DNA of 53,818 nucleotides from Agromyces humi (GCF_009720255.1 NZ_WJSP02000002.1:1-53818), one strand, 5' to 3'. Shown: positions 1 through 9,999, counted from the first letter of the stretch. Made by a program: numbers and translations. Notes: generated by a model from the sequence alone, not told the origin.

Positions 1-756
1 CCTAGGTACGCGGCGTCCGAACGCGAACCAGTAGATGGTCCAGAGGAGGATGACGGCGACCAGGCCGAGGATCACCCACTTCATCGAGGATCCGACGCCG
101 ATCATGATCGTCGTTGCTTCGGGGGTGTCCGCGCCGATGTTCTCGAACATGGAACCGACCTGGGGGAGGAGGAACTCACCGGCGACAATGAGGAACGCCA
201 GCACCATCGCGAGGAGCAGGATCGGCTTGAACAGCGAGGAGCGGATCAGCGCCTTGATGTCGGTGGCTTCGACGACGATCATGGCGGCGTTCCGGAGGTT
301 CGCCTGCAGGTCACGCGGGGTCGCTGACGCACGGATGAGCTCACGCGCTACCCGAGGGACCGCGTCTTCCTCGGCGCACATCGCGTCGATGAATGTGGCG
401 CCCTGGTCTCGCATTCGGGCGGCAGCGCGTGTGTACGCGCCACCGATGTTGAACTTCGAGTACTGCTTGCCGAGCTCGGTGAGGGCGCGCTCTTCGGACT
501 CGCCAGCCTCGAGCATGGAGGCGAGGTCTTCGAGTGTTTCGGCGACGTCGTCGAGGCGTGCCTTCTTGCCGACGACGGTGATGAGCTTCTTCTTCTCGCC
601 GACCGGTGTGGGCGGCGCGTACTTCGGCTCCTTCGCCGGCTTCTGCTTCCGGTGACCGCGGGTTTCAGGCGGGGCGACGCCGAAGACCGGCGCGATATCC
701 GCCTGCTGTGGTGCGACGGCCGGGAGCGGCCCGGCGGGGAATTCGAACTGGCTCAT
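1..756 (-). CDS. PilC/GspF-like inner-membrane protein (partial)
   Basis: Inner-membrane platform protein of a type IV pilus or type II secretion-like machine, cut by the left edge of the window. About 250 residues are visible: a basic Pro/Lys-rich N-terminus, then a helical T2SSF-type domain (around residues 65-165, with the typical pattern of LA.MLEAGESEERAL), and hydrophobic segments near 175-195 and 225-245. The ATG overlaps the stop of the PilT-like gene in the arrangement ATGA, so the two are translationally coupled. Family assignment rests on the domain pattern plus the adjacent PilB/PilT-like ATPases. Confidence 0.8.
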   Translation of the reverse strand, partial: MSQFEFPAGPLPAVAPQQADIAPVFGVAPPETRGHRKQKPAKEPKYAPPTPVGEKKKLITVVGKKARLDDVAETLEDLASMLEAGESEERALTELGKQYSKFNIGGAYTRAAARMRDQGATFIDAMCAEEDAVPRVARELIRASATPRDLQANLRNAAMIVVEATDIKALIRSSLFKPILLLAMVLAFLIVAGEFLLPQVGSMFENIGADTPEATTIMIGVGSSMKWVILGLVAVILLWTIYWFAFGRRVPR

Positions 757-1851
757 GAGAGGTCCTTCACGTTGATGCCTCGGCGGGTCAGGAAGTCGTT
801 CATCGTCTTGCGGTCGCGTGCGGTCTTCGCCGCGAGCTCTGGGGTGATGTGGCCTTCGCCGACGAGGCGGTCGAGTGAGGCTTCCATCGACACCATTCCG
901 GCGGCTTGGCCCTGACCGAGAAGCATCTGCTGGGCGAGCTTCATGTCGCCTCCGAGGATGAGCTCTGAGAACTCTCGTGTGTTGAACGCGACCTCTTGTG
1001 CGAGGGCGAGGCCTCCGCCGGTTCTCGGGATGAGCTGCTGCACGACGATGCCGATGAGGACTTGCGCGAGCTGGGTGCGGATGAGCGCTTGCTCGGCGGG
1101 TGGGAACATGGCGATCAGCCCGTCGACCGTTTCGGCGGTCGAGCCGGCGTGCATGGTGGAGACGACGAGGTGGCCGGAGGCGGCTGCGGACAGGGCTGCG
1201 CGGGCGGTCTCGGCGTTCAGGATCTCGCCGACGAGGATGATCTTCGGGTGGGACCGTTTCGCGTTCTCGACGCCGACGGCGAAGCTTGCGACCTGGGAGC
1301 CGACCTCGCGTTGGACGACGAGGGATTTCGCGTGCGGGTAGACGAACTCGACCGGGGACTCGAGCGTGTAGATGGAGGAGGACTCGGTCAGGTTGACGAG
1401 GTTCAGGAGCGCCGCGATCGAGGAGCTCTTCCCGGAGCCGGTCTGCCCGGTGAACAGCAGCAGCCCTGACGGCTGGCGGATCGAGTTGACCAGCGACGGT
1501 GTGAGGCCAACCCGTTCGATGGTGGGGACGTCGCGGGAGATGATTCGGATCGTGAGGCTGGCGCCTTCAATGTCATGCCGGACGGCGAGGCGCCCGCGGT
1601 ATTTCGAGCCGACGTCGATGGATGCGTCGCCTTGGAGGTCACGTTCGAACCGTTCGAGCCCGCCGGGGAGGAACGCAGCGACGATCGCAGTGACGAGCTC
1701 GGCGGTGATCGGTACGGGGCTGTCAGCCATGTGGAGGGTGGCTTTGTCCTTCACGTACCAGAGGCCGCGGCCGGCGGACATGTGGATGTCGGAGCAGCCG
1801 TTGTCGCCGAAGTAGTCGAGGAACCGACCGATGATGGCTCGCGCGTCGAGG

Positions 1852-1859
<8 letters not shown>
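753..1859 (-). CDS. PilT-like type IV pilus/secretion ATPase
   Basis: Hexameric secretion ATPase of the GspE/PilT superfamily, 368 residues. It shows an N-terminal PAS-like half with the family motif SDIHMS, a Walker A GQTGSGKS near residue 136, a Walker B-type VGEILN near 210 and a His-box VVSTMHAGS near 238. The length fits PilT (about 340-370) better than PilB, so pilus retraction or a second assembly motor is the inferred role. The start is set by ATGTCTGA, where the ATG lies 8 bases inside the end of the PilB-like gene. It overlaps PilC downstream by 4 bases. Confidence 0.85.
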
Positions 1860-3879
<2,020 letters not shown>

Positions 3880-3887
3880 ACCCCAAT

Positions 3888-3897
3888 GACATGCGGC
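3888..3897 (-). promoter_or_regulatory. Class 1 motif upstream of the PilB-like gene
   Basis: GCCGCATGTC on the minus strand, with 13 nt between GCCGC and the ATG at 3879. One of the element-wide start-associated motifs. Confidence 0.75.
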
Positions 3898-3936
3898 GAA
3901 GGGCTATTACACGACTGAGCTTCGCGGGCAATTGAT

Positions 3937-4659
3937 TCAGAGCAGTGGGCTGTTCACTTCGCCGCGCCAGATGTCCTCAGACTGTTTGACGAGGTCGTCG
4001 AAGCTGACTCCTCTGGAGTCGCACCAATGCCGGATGTCGGCGAGTACACCGACCGTGTTCTCCACCTCTGCCTTGGTGGCGTCGAGCGGCTCGACGGGAA
4101 ACTCTTCACCGGTCCAGGCGCTCAGTCCACGGACTGCCCTTCCGGCTCCGGCGACGGTCGCGTTGTCGCTTTCAGCCGTGATGGTGTCGTACAGCTTCCC
4201 CTGCACCAGCGCCGCAAACTTGCCGCCCATAATCGGGTCGCTGAGCGACTGGTTCAATGCGTTGATGAGGATGGAGCGAGCGCGATCGTGGACGATCTTC
4301 CCCCAGGCGATGATCGCTTCACGTTCCTCTTGCGTGAGGTGCTCGAACCCTTCGTCGTTGTCGTCGAAGTCGAGTGTTGACCGTGTGGGTGTGTCGTCGC
4401 GTGTGCCTGGGCGCCAGAACATGACGGTGTCCAAGCCGAACTGCAGGTATGTCCGCAGGCCGGATCTGAACTCGAAGGTGATGGCCGGTTGGCCGATGTC
4501 AGGTAGTCGGGGGAGTGAGTCAGGGGAGATGTCGATCGAGTGGAGGACCAGGGCGATGGGAAGGGCCCTGGTGACACGCACCGGGTCTCGTCGGGCTTGA
4601 ACGCCGGGGATACCTGGCCATTCGTCATTGGGTGCGGCGGGGTCCTGAGTTGGTCCCAT
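3937..4659 (-). CDS. Hypothetical protein, 240 aa
   Basis: Not recognised. A soluble, mixed-composition protein without signal peptide or membrane segment. The N-terminus is Pro-rich; the middle contains an acidic helical stretch (around 110-150) and the C-terminus is acidic. It lies directly upstream of the PilB-like gene in the same direction, separated by 57 bases that hold that gene's own motif. Start chosen at the ATG with AGAAGGAAC about 8 bases upstream. A role in the pilus cluster is only suggested by position. Confidence 0.7.
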   Translation of the reverse strand: MGPTQDPAAPNDEWPGIPGVQARRDPVRVTRALPIALVLHSIDISPDSLPRLPDIGQPAITFEFRSGLRTYLQFGLDTVMFWRPGTRDDTPTRSTLDFDDNDEGFEHLTQEEREAIIAWGKIVHDRARSILINALNQSLSDPIMGGKFAALVQGKLYDTITAESDNATVAGAGRAVRGLSAWTGEEFPVEPLDATKAEVENTVGVLADIRHWCDSRGVSFDDLVKQSEDIWRGEVNSPLL

Positions 4660-4762
4660 ATCGGGTTCCTTCTATTGGAGCGATCGGGTTGTCGCGTGAC
4701 ATTCGACGGGTGGGGCCGCCGGCTTGGATGAGTTCGGGTCTCGCTCCGAATTGTGTCGAGGC

Positions 4763-4792
4763 ATCGTACACGCCGCGGTTGTCATGTTGTAA
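4763..4792 (-). promoter_or_regulatory. Putative sigma70-type promoter for the 240-aa gene
   Basis: On the minus strand TTACAA and TACGAT are separated by 18 bases, about 100 bases upstream of the ATG at 4659. Confidence 0.4.
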
Positions 4793-4810
4793 CAGATTGG
4801 GTGAACAAAC

Positions 4811-4842
4811 GACAAAGCCTCACCGTTCGGGTGAGGCTTGTC
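4811..4842 (-). terminator. Intrinsic terminator after the poly-Ala coiled-coil gene
   Basis: Perfect GCCTCACC/GGTGAGGC stem extended by A-T and GACAA/TTGTC pairs, 29 bases after the stop at 4871. Reading the minus strand, it is followed by TTTGTCGTTTG. Confidence 0.75.
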
Positions 4843-4870
4843 GTGGGCCCATCGGCCAGCTTTGAGCGGG

Positions 4871-5950
4871 TCAGCCGATCCGCGTCAGGCCGACGATCGC
4901 CATGTCCGCCGACGACCCGTTGAGGCAAGTCTGGTAGACGAGGTCGAACCCGCGGGGAAGGTCAGCGGTGGTCGCGACCGCCTGGTTGAGGCGGGCGGCG
5001 ATCCCCTCGACGCGATACAGACCGTCGAAGCCGGCACCGTGGACGCGGACCGTCGCGCCGGCCCAGAGCGGGAAGTCCCAGCCGCCGCACGACCAGTGCT
5101 CAGCGATGCCGTTGATGCCGTAGTTCGGCGAGACGTTGACCGACCCGTTGCACGCGTCGATCTCGGACTGGAACCCCGTGGTCCATACGTACTCGTCGTG
5201 GTCGACTCCGCCGCCTCCGCCGCCTCCGCCGCCGCTTGACGGGGCAGGGGACCAGTCATCGTCCGAGTCGTCGTAGTCGGACCAGGACGCCTCTTCGGCC
5301 GCCGCAGCGGCCGCGGCTGCAGCGGCCGCTGCGGCGGCCGCTTCCTCCGCCGCCTTGCGTTCAGCTTCGAGGCGCGCCTGCTCGTCGTTCCAGGCCTTCA
5401 CGGCAGCATCGACGGCCGCCTGCGCTTCACGGATGCCGGCTGGGATCCCGGTGACCTCCTTGCCGACCTGCCCGTCGAGCTTCGCGAGCTTTGCGGCGGC
5501 GGCCTTGTACTCGTCCGGCCGGTCCCAGTAGTCCGCGTCGGTCGGCTTCGCAGTGCGGTGCACCTTCGAGTCCTTGGCGAGCTGCTTCTTCGCGGCCTTC
5601 ACCGCCTTCGAGCTCTCGTCGATCCTGACCTGCAGTGCCGCGCGTGCGTCCTCGGAGAGGACCTTGCCGGCTGACACCTCAAGGGTCTTCGCCGCGGAGG
5701 CCAGGTACGCGTCGGCGGTGGCGATCGCGCCGAACGAACGCAGGCGGTCAAGGTTGAACTTCGTCGACGCGTCGTCGAACGCGGTCACGGCGCTGTCAAG
5801 CGCGATGCTTCGTGAGGCGTCGATCACGCCAACGCCGACGATCACGCCGACGGTGGCGGTCACAGCCATCGCGGCCTGCCATACCGGGCGGCGTTTCCAC
5901 CAAACGTGCTTCTCGTCGATGGCGGTGGCGTCTTCTGCGACGTCGTTCAT
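4871..5950 (-). CDS. Membrane-anchored coiled-coil surface protein, 359 aa
   Basis: Predicted extracytoplasmic protein. It has a short cytoplasmic N-terminus ending in a Trp/Arg patch and one transmembrane helix (about 28-45). A long helical coiled-coil region (50-215) ends in a run of about 18 alanines. An acidic/Ser linker with nine glycines follows, then a C-terminal domain (about 255-359) with cysteines in a DACNG...SCGG...TCLNG pattern. That terminal domain resembles a recurrent domain of actinobacterial surface proteins, but I cannot name it. It carries AGAAGGAGC before the ATG and a class 1 motif upstream. Related in plan to the next coiled-coil gene. Confidence 0.8.
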   Translation of the reverse strand: MNDVAEDATAIDEKHVWWKRRPVWQAAMAVTATVGVIVGVGVIDASRSIALDSAVTAFDDASTKFNLDRLRSFGAIATADAYLASAAKTLEVSAGKVLSEDARAALQVRIDESSKAVKAAKKQLAKDSKVHRTAKPTDADYWDRPDEYKAAAAKLAKLDGQVGKEVTGIPAGIREAQAAVDAAVKAWNDEQARLEAERKAAEEAAAAAAAAAAAAAAAEEASWSDYDDSDDDWSPAPSSGGGGGGGGGVDHDEYVWTTGFQSEIDACNGSVNVSPNYGINGIAEHWSCGGWDFPLWAGATVRVHGAGFDGLYRVEGIAARLNQAVATTADLPRGFDLVYQTCLNGSSADMAIVGLTRIG

Positions 5951-5985
5951 GGGCGGGGGCTCCTTCTGTCGGCCGACATCAAGGA

Positions 5986-5995
5986 GCCATGCGGC
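5986..5995 (-). promoter_or_regulatory. Class 1 motif (GCCGCATGGC)
   Basis: Upstream of the gene starting at 5950. The predicted transcript start 13 nt downstream leaves a leader of about 26 nt containing GACAGAAGGAGC. Confidence 0.65.
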
Positions 5996-6017
5996 GGAAC
6001 AGGAGCCGCGGCGCCGG

Positions 6018-6974
6018 TCAGTGCCCCGTGGCCCCTTCGACGGGAGGTTCCGGAGTGGGGGTCGGCGATGGCGACGGGGTCGGCGTCGGAGTCGGCTTCG
6101 CAGGTGCCGGCTTCTCAGGCTCCTTGTCGTCGTCCTTCTCGGTGCCCGCGCGAGCGCGTTCCTCCGCGACCGCCTTGTCGACGGCTTCGGCGACGAGCTT
6201 GTCGACCCGCTCCTTCTCCTTCGCCTCGAGATCGGCCTTCTCCTTGGCCTTCTTCTCCTCAGCGGCCTTGCGGTTGTCGTCGACCTTCTGCTTTGTGATC
6301 TTGTACTGCTCCGCGAGGATCTCCTGGCGGTCCTTCGCGGTCTCCCGCAGCCAGAAGATCGCCAGCTCGTCCTCGGGCTTCGCGCCCTTCAGATGGTCGT
6401 AGGAGTCGCGGAGCGTCTCCACCATCGCCGGGTTCACATCGAACCGAGAGCCCAAGTCCGCTTCGGTGCGGCCGAGCACCGTGTCGATCAGACCTTCGAA
6501 CTGGCGGTACAGGTCGAGGTAGCGGACCTGCAGGTCGACCAGGTCGTTCGACTTCTCCGCAGCTTCCGCGGCGGCAGCGTACGACTGCTTGTACGCGGTC
6601 AGCTGCTGCGCCGGCACCGCCAACTTCAGGTCATCCGCGGCGGACTTCGACACCTGCACCAACCAGCGGATGTCCTCCTTCGCACGGCCGACCGCGGCGT
6701 CCGCGTGGGTGTTCTTGATCGCGGTCGCGTTCCCCGAGTCGGAACTCGCGACGTTCACTGCGTCGAAGATGGCAGACAGCGCGGGGATGGAAACACCCGC
6801 ACCGACCGCTGCGACGACGACCACGGTGACGACCGTCTTCGCCGCCTTCGGCATCCGGCGCTTCACCTTCGGCTGCTCCGGGAACAGCTCCTCCTGCGAG
6901 TCGTTCGACAGCTGGATCAGCGTGTCGAAGCTGAACTCGTCGCGGTTGTGCGGAGGTGTGGGGTCGGTCGGCAT
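6018..6974 (-). CDS. Membrane-anchored coiled-coil protein, 318 aa
   Basis: Single-pass membrane protein of unknown function. It has a cytoplasmic N-terminus (1-45) ending in a KVKRRMPK basic patch, a transmembrane helix at about 46-68, and a helical extracytoplasmic region. A long Lys/Glu-rich coiled coil spans about 205-275. The tail is PTPTPSPSP-like, typical of cell-wall-spanning linkers. The ATG at 6974 has only a weak Shine-Dalgarno site, and the upstream region is a structured leader of about 150 bases. It may work with the neighbouring coiled-coil protein as an envelope-spanning component of the pilus or mating apparatus; this is inferred from position and topology only. Confidence 0.77.
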   Translation of the reverse strand: MPTDPTPPHNRDEFSFDTLIQLSNDSQEELFPEQPKVKRRMPKAAKTVVTVVVVAAVGAGVSIPALSAIFDAVNVASSDSGNATAIKNTHADAAVGRAKEDIRWLVQVSKSAADDLKLAVPAQQLTAYKQSYAAAAEAAEKSNDLVDLQVRYLDLYRQFEGLIDTVLGRTEADLGSRFDVNPAMVETLRDSYDHLKGAKPEDELAIFWLRETAKDRQEILAEQYKITKQKVDDNRKAAEEKKAKEKADLEAKEKERVDKLVAEAVDKAVAEERARAGTEKDDDKEPEKPAPAKPTPTPTPSPSPTPTPEPPVEGATGH

Positions 6975-7041
6975 TCCAAGCTCGATTCGTGGTGCGGGTT
7001 TCGAATCAGTGCTGGGCCAGCTTTCCCATCAACCCTCGAGA

Positions 7042-7127
7042 CGCTGTCTATAGACCCCGCGCCTGACAGCGCCCCTTGAGGAGGGGAGGTCCGGCTGGCC
7101 CAGCCGGAGGCCGGTGTTGCTGGCCTC
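7042..7127 (-). promoter_or_regulatory. Structured 5' leader of the 318-aa gene
   Basis: Between the motif at 7136 and the ATG at 6974 the minus strand can form several hairpins: GAGGCC/GGCCTC, TCCGGCT/AGCCGGA, CCCCT/AGGGG and CGCTGTC/GACAGCG. No known riboswitch was recognised. Confidence 0.45.
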
Positions 7128-7135
7128 GGGAAAAG

Positions 7136-7145
7136 GACATGCGGC
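7136..7145 (-). promoter_or_regulatory. Class 1 motif (GCCGCATGTC)
   Basis: Lies 160 bases upstream of the ATG at 6974 and 29 bases after the stop of the KTSC gene. Confidence 0.65.
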
Positions 7146-7173
7146 GAAAATCTGAGGTGCTGAAAGTTGGCGG

Positions 7174-8076
7174 TCAGACAGTCGCCAGACGGTCCCGGAG
7201 CCGCGTCGTGGCAGGCGGCGGCAGGTGCCGTGACGGGCACCGGTGCACGCTCTCACCGACGTTGAACCGGTGGCAGGCCGGGCATTCCCGGACGTCGACG
7301 CGGTGTCCGCCGCGGACGAGCCGGTTGTACGCCGACCCGACAGATGATGCGGAGAAGAACGCTCGAGCCTGCTGCTCCGTGACCCGGTAGCCGTACAGCT
7401 TCTCCCGGATCCGGATGGCGAGCACCCCGCGGCCGCGGTCGTACCCGGCGGCGGTGATGAACGAAGACTCCTCGCGGGGTTCCTCGACCTTCCCGCCGGC
7501 AGCGGCGAACCGTTCGGCGCGGCGCTGTGCGAGCTGCCGGGCGTCCTCGATCGCGAGGCGCGGCCGGCGTGCCTCAAGGACCGCGCCGACCGCTTCAGCG
7601 ATGAGCTCGGCTGAGCCTGGCGGGAACCCGAGGCCCTGCACAGACCATTCGTTTGCGCCGTTCTGCGTGACGCGGACCGTACCGGTGATCTGCCCGCCGG
7701 GGAACGAACCGGCGACGGGGAACTCGAACGTTCCGCCGTGGTTGTACGAATACCGCTTCACCGCGGCTGCGGACGGCATCTGCACTGAGATGTCCTGCCC
7801 GCGGTACGTGGCACGGTGCGTGCGGCGGCCGCCGTCGACGACCGGCAGCTGCGGGTAGCCGGCGTCCGGCACTGGCGAGGCGAGCGCGAACGTGTTCGGC
7901 TGCTTCGCCGGCACGTACCCGGCCGCCGCGAGGGCGGCCTGACGCTGCGCGAACTGCGCCTCGGTGACCCCGTCGGCGGACAGGGTGATGCCGTGCGGTG
8001 TCTGCGTCTTGAACGTGTACTGGCCGCCGGCGCCTCCGGCGGCGAGCTTCGGGATGCGAGGCTGAGCGGCTGTCAT
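7174..8076 (-). CDS. KTSC-domain protein with zinc-knuckle tail
   Basis: 300 residues. The N-terminus carries the GQYTFKTQTP...L tag shared with three other proteins here. Residues about 205-265 match the KTSC domain (ITAAGYD... GYRVTEQQARAFFSASSVGSAYNRLVRG), which in known proteins is often fused to DNA- or RNA-related domains but has no settled function. The C-terminus has CPAC...HRC, a possible zinc site. The start is the ATG 14 nt after a GCCCCGCACAC motif with no Shine-Dalgarno site. Function unknown. Confidence 0.78.
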   Translation of the reverse strand: MTAAQPRIPKLAAGGAGGQYTFKTQTPHGITLSADGVTEAQFAQRQAALAAAGYVPAKQPNTFALASPVPDAGYPQLPVVDGGRRTHRATYRGQDISVQMPSAAAVKRYSYNHGGTFEFPVAGSFPGGQITGTVRVTQNGANEWSVQGLGFPPGSAELIAEAVGAVLEARRPRLAIEDARQLAQRRAERFAAAGGKVEEPREESSFITAAGYDRGRGVLAIRIREKLYGYRVTEQQARAFFSASSVGSAYNRLVRGGHRVDVRECPACHRFNVGESVHRCPSRHLPPPATTRLRDRLATV

Positions 8077-8085
8077 GCCGCTCTA

Positions 8086-8095
8086 CGTGTGCGGG
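8086..8095 (-). promoter_or_regulatory. Class 1b motif (CCCGCACACG)
   Basis: CACAC variant of the start-associated motif, 14 nt between CCCGC and the ATG at 8076. Confidence 0.55.
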
Positions 8096-8102
8096 GCGAG
8101 CT

Positions 8103-9167
8103 TTACTCCACGAGGATCTCCGCTCTTGTGTCTCCGTCACGTAGGTCCACCCCCGTGACGGTGATCTTCCACCGGTCACCGTCTTGAGTGGAGAACGAAG
8201 CTCCTGTTTCCATGAGAAGCGTGCCTTCGTGCCAACTGGGGTACGTCTGCGTCTGATGCGGCTCGAGTCGCCGGTACCTGAACGAGTGGATCAGTGCGAC
8301 CCCACGGGTCGACGCGGCAGTCCATCCGGGCCGGTCCGCCCAGAAGGGGAGGCGGAGCTCGACCGTCACCGTTGGGCCGTCGTCGCCGTCCTGGGCGACG
8401 ACGAGCAGCGGGTCCTGTAGGACTGACCCATGGGCGGTCGTCCAAGATCTGATCCATCGCCGCTCACCGCGGCGGATCCTCGCCACACGCCCCTGAGATT
8501 CGAAGACTTGAGTGTTCCAGAAGCGACGCCACACGTGGGCGGCGCAGGGCGGGACCGTGTTGCTCCAGAAGTCCGGCCCCTTGATAAGTTCTGCGTGTTC
8601 CCACCCCGCGAACGGTTGGACGACCTCCATCTTCGGCCATTGGTCGCCCATGACGTCCCACTTGTCGTTGTACATGTGGCCCGTCTTGTCGTCGTCCGCC
8701 ATGATGACGCCGAAGGCATCCTGGAACCCCAGCAGGTGACCGACCTCGTGAAGGTAGTAGGGCATGAGCGCATCCTGGGCAAGGACGGTGGTGTCGTTTC
8801 CCTGGGTTCCGGCGTTGAGTTCTGGAGGGTTCATGAAGGCGATCACTCCGTCGAAACCATTCAGGTTGAACCCGTCGTTGGCGGCTCTTTCCCGCACCGC
8901 CGCGGCGATCTTCGCCCGGTCGTTGCGGAGCTCAGCATGGCTTCGCCCCAGCCTCAGCCATGCGTGGTTCGGAAACTCGAACGAAGGCCTCAGCATGTTG
9001 AGGGTGGACCGCATCCAGTAGTCGCGGACGCTGTACCCGTTGCTGGTAGTGAAGATATCCCTGACCATGTCCGCATGCCAGATCACACTCGGCCTGTAGT
9101 TGTCGCCGAACGGATCGTCGAACATGTACTTGAGCACGGCGATCCGGTAGTCCTGCTTGGCAGCCAC
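8103..9167 (-). CDS. HExxH zinc metalloprotease-like protein, 354 aa
   Basis: Contains YLHEVGHLLGFQDAF at about residues 180-195, the HExxHxxGxxD zinc signature of metzincin/M6-like proteases (His, Glu, His, Asp ligands present). The MGDQW 33 residues later could be the Met-turn. No signal peptide is visible, which is odd for this class. The start is the GTG at 9167 with GGGGGA 7 bases upstream. An in-frame ATG at 9290 would run through the nrdH terminator and was rejected. A TATCCT box lies at 9241-9246 on the minus strand, beside a GCCGCATCC motif relative. Substrate unknown. Confidence 0.75.
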   Translation of the reverse strand: MAAKQDYRIAVLKYMFDDPFGDNYRPSVIWHADMVRDIFTTSNGYSVRDYWMRSTLNMLRPSFEFPNHAWLRLGRSHAELRNDRAKIAAAVRERAANDGFNLNGFDGVIAFMNPPELNAGTQGNDTTVLAQDALMPYYLHEVGHLLGFQDAFGVIMADDDKTGHMYNDKWDVMGDQWPKMEVVQPFAGWEHAELIKGPDFWSNTVPPCAAHVWRRFWNTQVFESQGRVARIRRGERRWIRSWTTAHGSVLQDPLLVVAQDGDDGPTVTVELRLPFWADRPGWTAASTRGVALIHSFRYRRLEPHQTQTYPSWHEGTLLMETGASFSTQDGDRWKITVTGVDLRDGDTRAEILVE

Positions 9168-9281
9168 GATGCGTCCCCCAACGCTCTGCTTGCGCTGGTC
9201 GCCGCATTGAGAGCCCTCGACGGCCGGCTCGGATGCGGCAAGGATAGCGGTGTGCCGGCACGGCGACCACCCCGACAAGAA

Positions 9282-9305
9282 GGGCCCCACCGGAAGGTGG
9301 GGCCC
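9282..9305 (-). terminator. Intrinsic terminator of nrdH
   Basis: Ten-base-pair perfect stem GGGCCCCACC/GGTGGGGCCC with a four-base loop, followed on the minus strand by TTCTTG, 20 bases after the nrdH stop. Confidence 0.85.
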
Positions 9306-9324
9306 TCTGCTGGTTCGGTCCCGC

Positions 9325-9573
9325 TTACGCGGCGACGAGCTCGCGGTGCTTGGCGGCCAGCTCGCCGATCTTGATCGGGTTGAACCCGGACCAGTGGTCG
9401 TCGTCGGTGATGACGACGGGCGCCTGCAGGTAGCCGAGCGACTTGATGTGGGCGAGGGCCTGCTCGTCGACCGAGACGTCGATGACGTCGTACTGGATGC
9501 CCTTGCCGTCGAGCGCGCGATAGGTGGCGTTGCACTGGACGCAGGAGGGCTTGGTGTAGACGGTGACGGTCAT
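9325..9573 (-). CDS. nrdH: NrdH-type glutaredoxin-like redoxin
   Basis: Small thiol redoxin of 82 residues, which in known systems reduces class Ib ribonucleotide reductase using thioredoxin reductase. The thioredoxin-fold active site CVQC is at residues 11-14, the cis-proline segment APVVI near 52, and the NrdH signature WSGFNP near 61. Reductase subunits are not in this window, so it may supply reductant to a host enzyme. Length and motifs fit the family exactly. An intrinsic terminator hairpin lies in its leader and another after its stop. Confidence 0.9.
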   Translation of the reverse strand: MTVTVYTKPSCVQCNATYRALDGKGIQYDVIDVSVDEQALAHIKSLGYLQAPVVITDDDHWSGFNPIKIGELAAKHRELVAA

Positions 9574-9596
9574 ATCGGTGATGCCTTTCGGGTGAG

Positions 9597-9624
9597 AAAA
9601 GCGCCCTCTGCGAAGGAGGACGCT
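9597..9624 (-). terminator. Terminator or attenuator upstream of nrdH
   Basis: AGCGTCCTC/GAGGGCGCT nine-pair stem (one G-T pair) with loop CTTCGCA and TTTTCT on the minus strand. It would end transcripts coming from the repeat array, or attenuate nrdH. Confidence 0.75.
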
Positions 9625-9643
9625 TGGTGGTCGTGGTGTATCT

Positions 9644-9652
9644 GTGTGCGGC
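9644..9652 (-). promoter_or_regulatory. Class 1b motif (GCCGCACAC)
   Basis: Minus-strand motif just before the nrdH attenuator hairpin. No start codon at 13-14 nt, so it would give a leadered nrdH transcript. Confidence 0.5.
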
Positions 9653-9692
9653 GGAATCGTGTGCCGCGGGGATGTTTCCTCTTCACAGATCA

Positions 9693-9701
9693 CATGCGCG
9701 G
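9693..9701 (-). promoter_or_regulatory. Class 2 motif (CCGCGCATG)
   Basis: Minus-strand motif in the nrdH upstream region, directly after the repeat array. Confidence 0.5.
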
Positions 9702-9712
9702 GGAGGCGTCCC

Positions 9713-9999
9713 GCGACCTCTGCCGCGGCGGAGATTTTGACCTGGGTGCGAGGAGTGAGCCTCTGGATCACCTCCGCGAGGGCGGAGAAGGAGCGAATGC
9801 TGAGCCGCCGTTGTATGGATCACCTCCGCGGAGTGGCGGAGAAGGACGTCGATGCCTCGAGTGGGCTCTGGATCACCTCCGCGGTGTGCGGAGAAACGGG
9901 TCGAGTGCTTTGGTGGGCTCTGGATCACCTCCGCTAGGGCGGAGAACTGTCTGGGACCCTAAGGCGCGGGCAACGGATCACCTCCGCGGTGGCGGAGAA
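9713..9999 (-). repeat. Phased hairpin repeat array resembling type I-E CRISPR repeats
   Basis: Five clear copies of GGATCACCTCCGC-N(0-3)-GGCGGAGAA (plus-strand reading; one copy has TGCGGAGAA) start at 9765, 9817, 9870, 9922 and 9975. A degenerate copy starts at 9713. Start-to-start distances are 52, 52, 53, 52 and 53. Repeats are 25-27 bases with CTCCGC/GCGGAG stems; the 26-28-base intervals are mostly unique, though two end in GTGGGCTCT. GGATCACCTCC equals the 3' end of 16S rRNA; the minus strand therefore carries GGAGGTGATCC, a maximal Shine-Dalgarno sequence, and is also the usual crRNA orientation for I-E repeats. The array starts 10 bases after the stop at 10010. No cas genes are present. 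Confidence 0.85.

Noticed and set aside
9683-9928. Minus-strand 81-aa ORF across the repeat array
   Set aside because: It is only the repeat read as protein, without ribosome site, and its composition follows the repeat.
9713-9999. True CRISPR array
   Set aside because: The repeat varies in loop length between copies, intervals are only 26-28 bases, two intervals share an end sequence, and no cas genes lie within the window; kept as a CRISPR-like repeat.
9765-9999. Fragments of a 16S rRNA gene
   Set aside because: Only the terminal 11 bases match; no other rRNA sequence is present around any copy.
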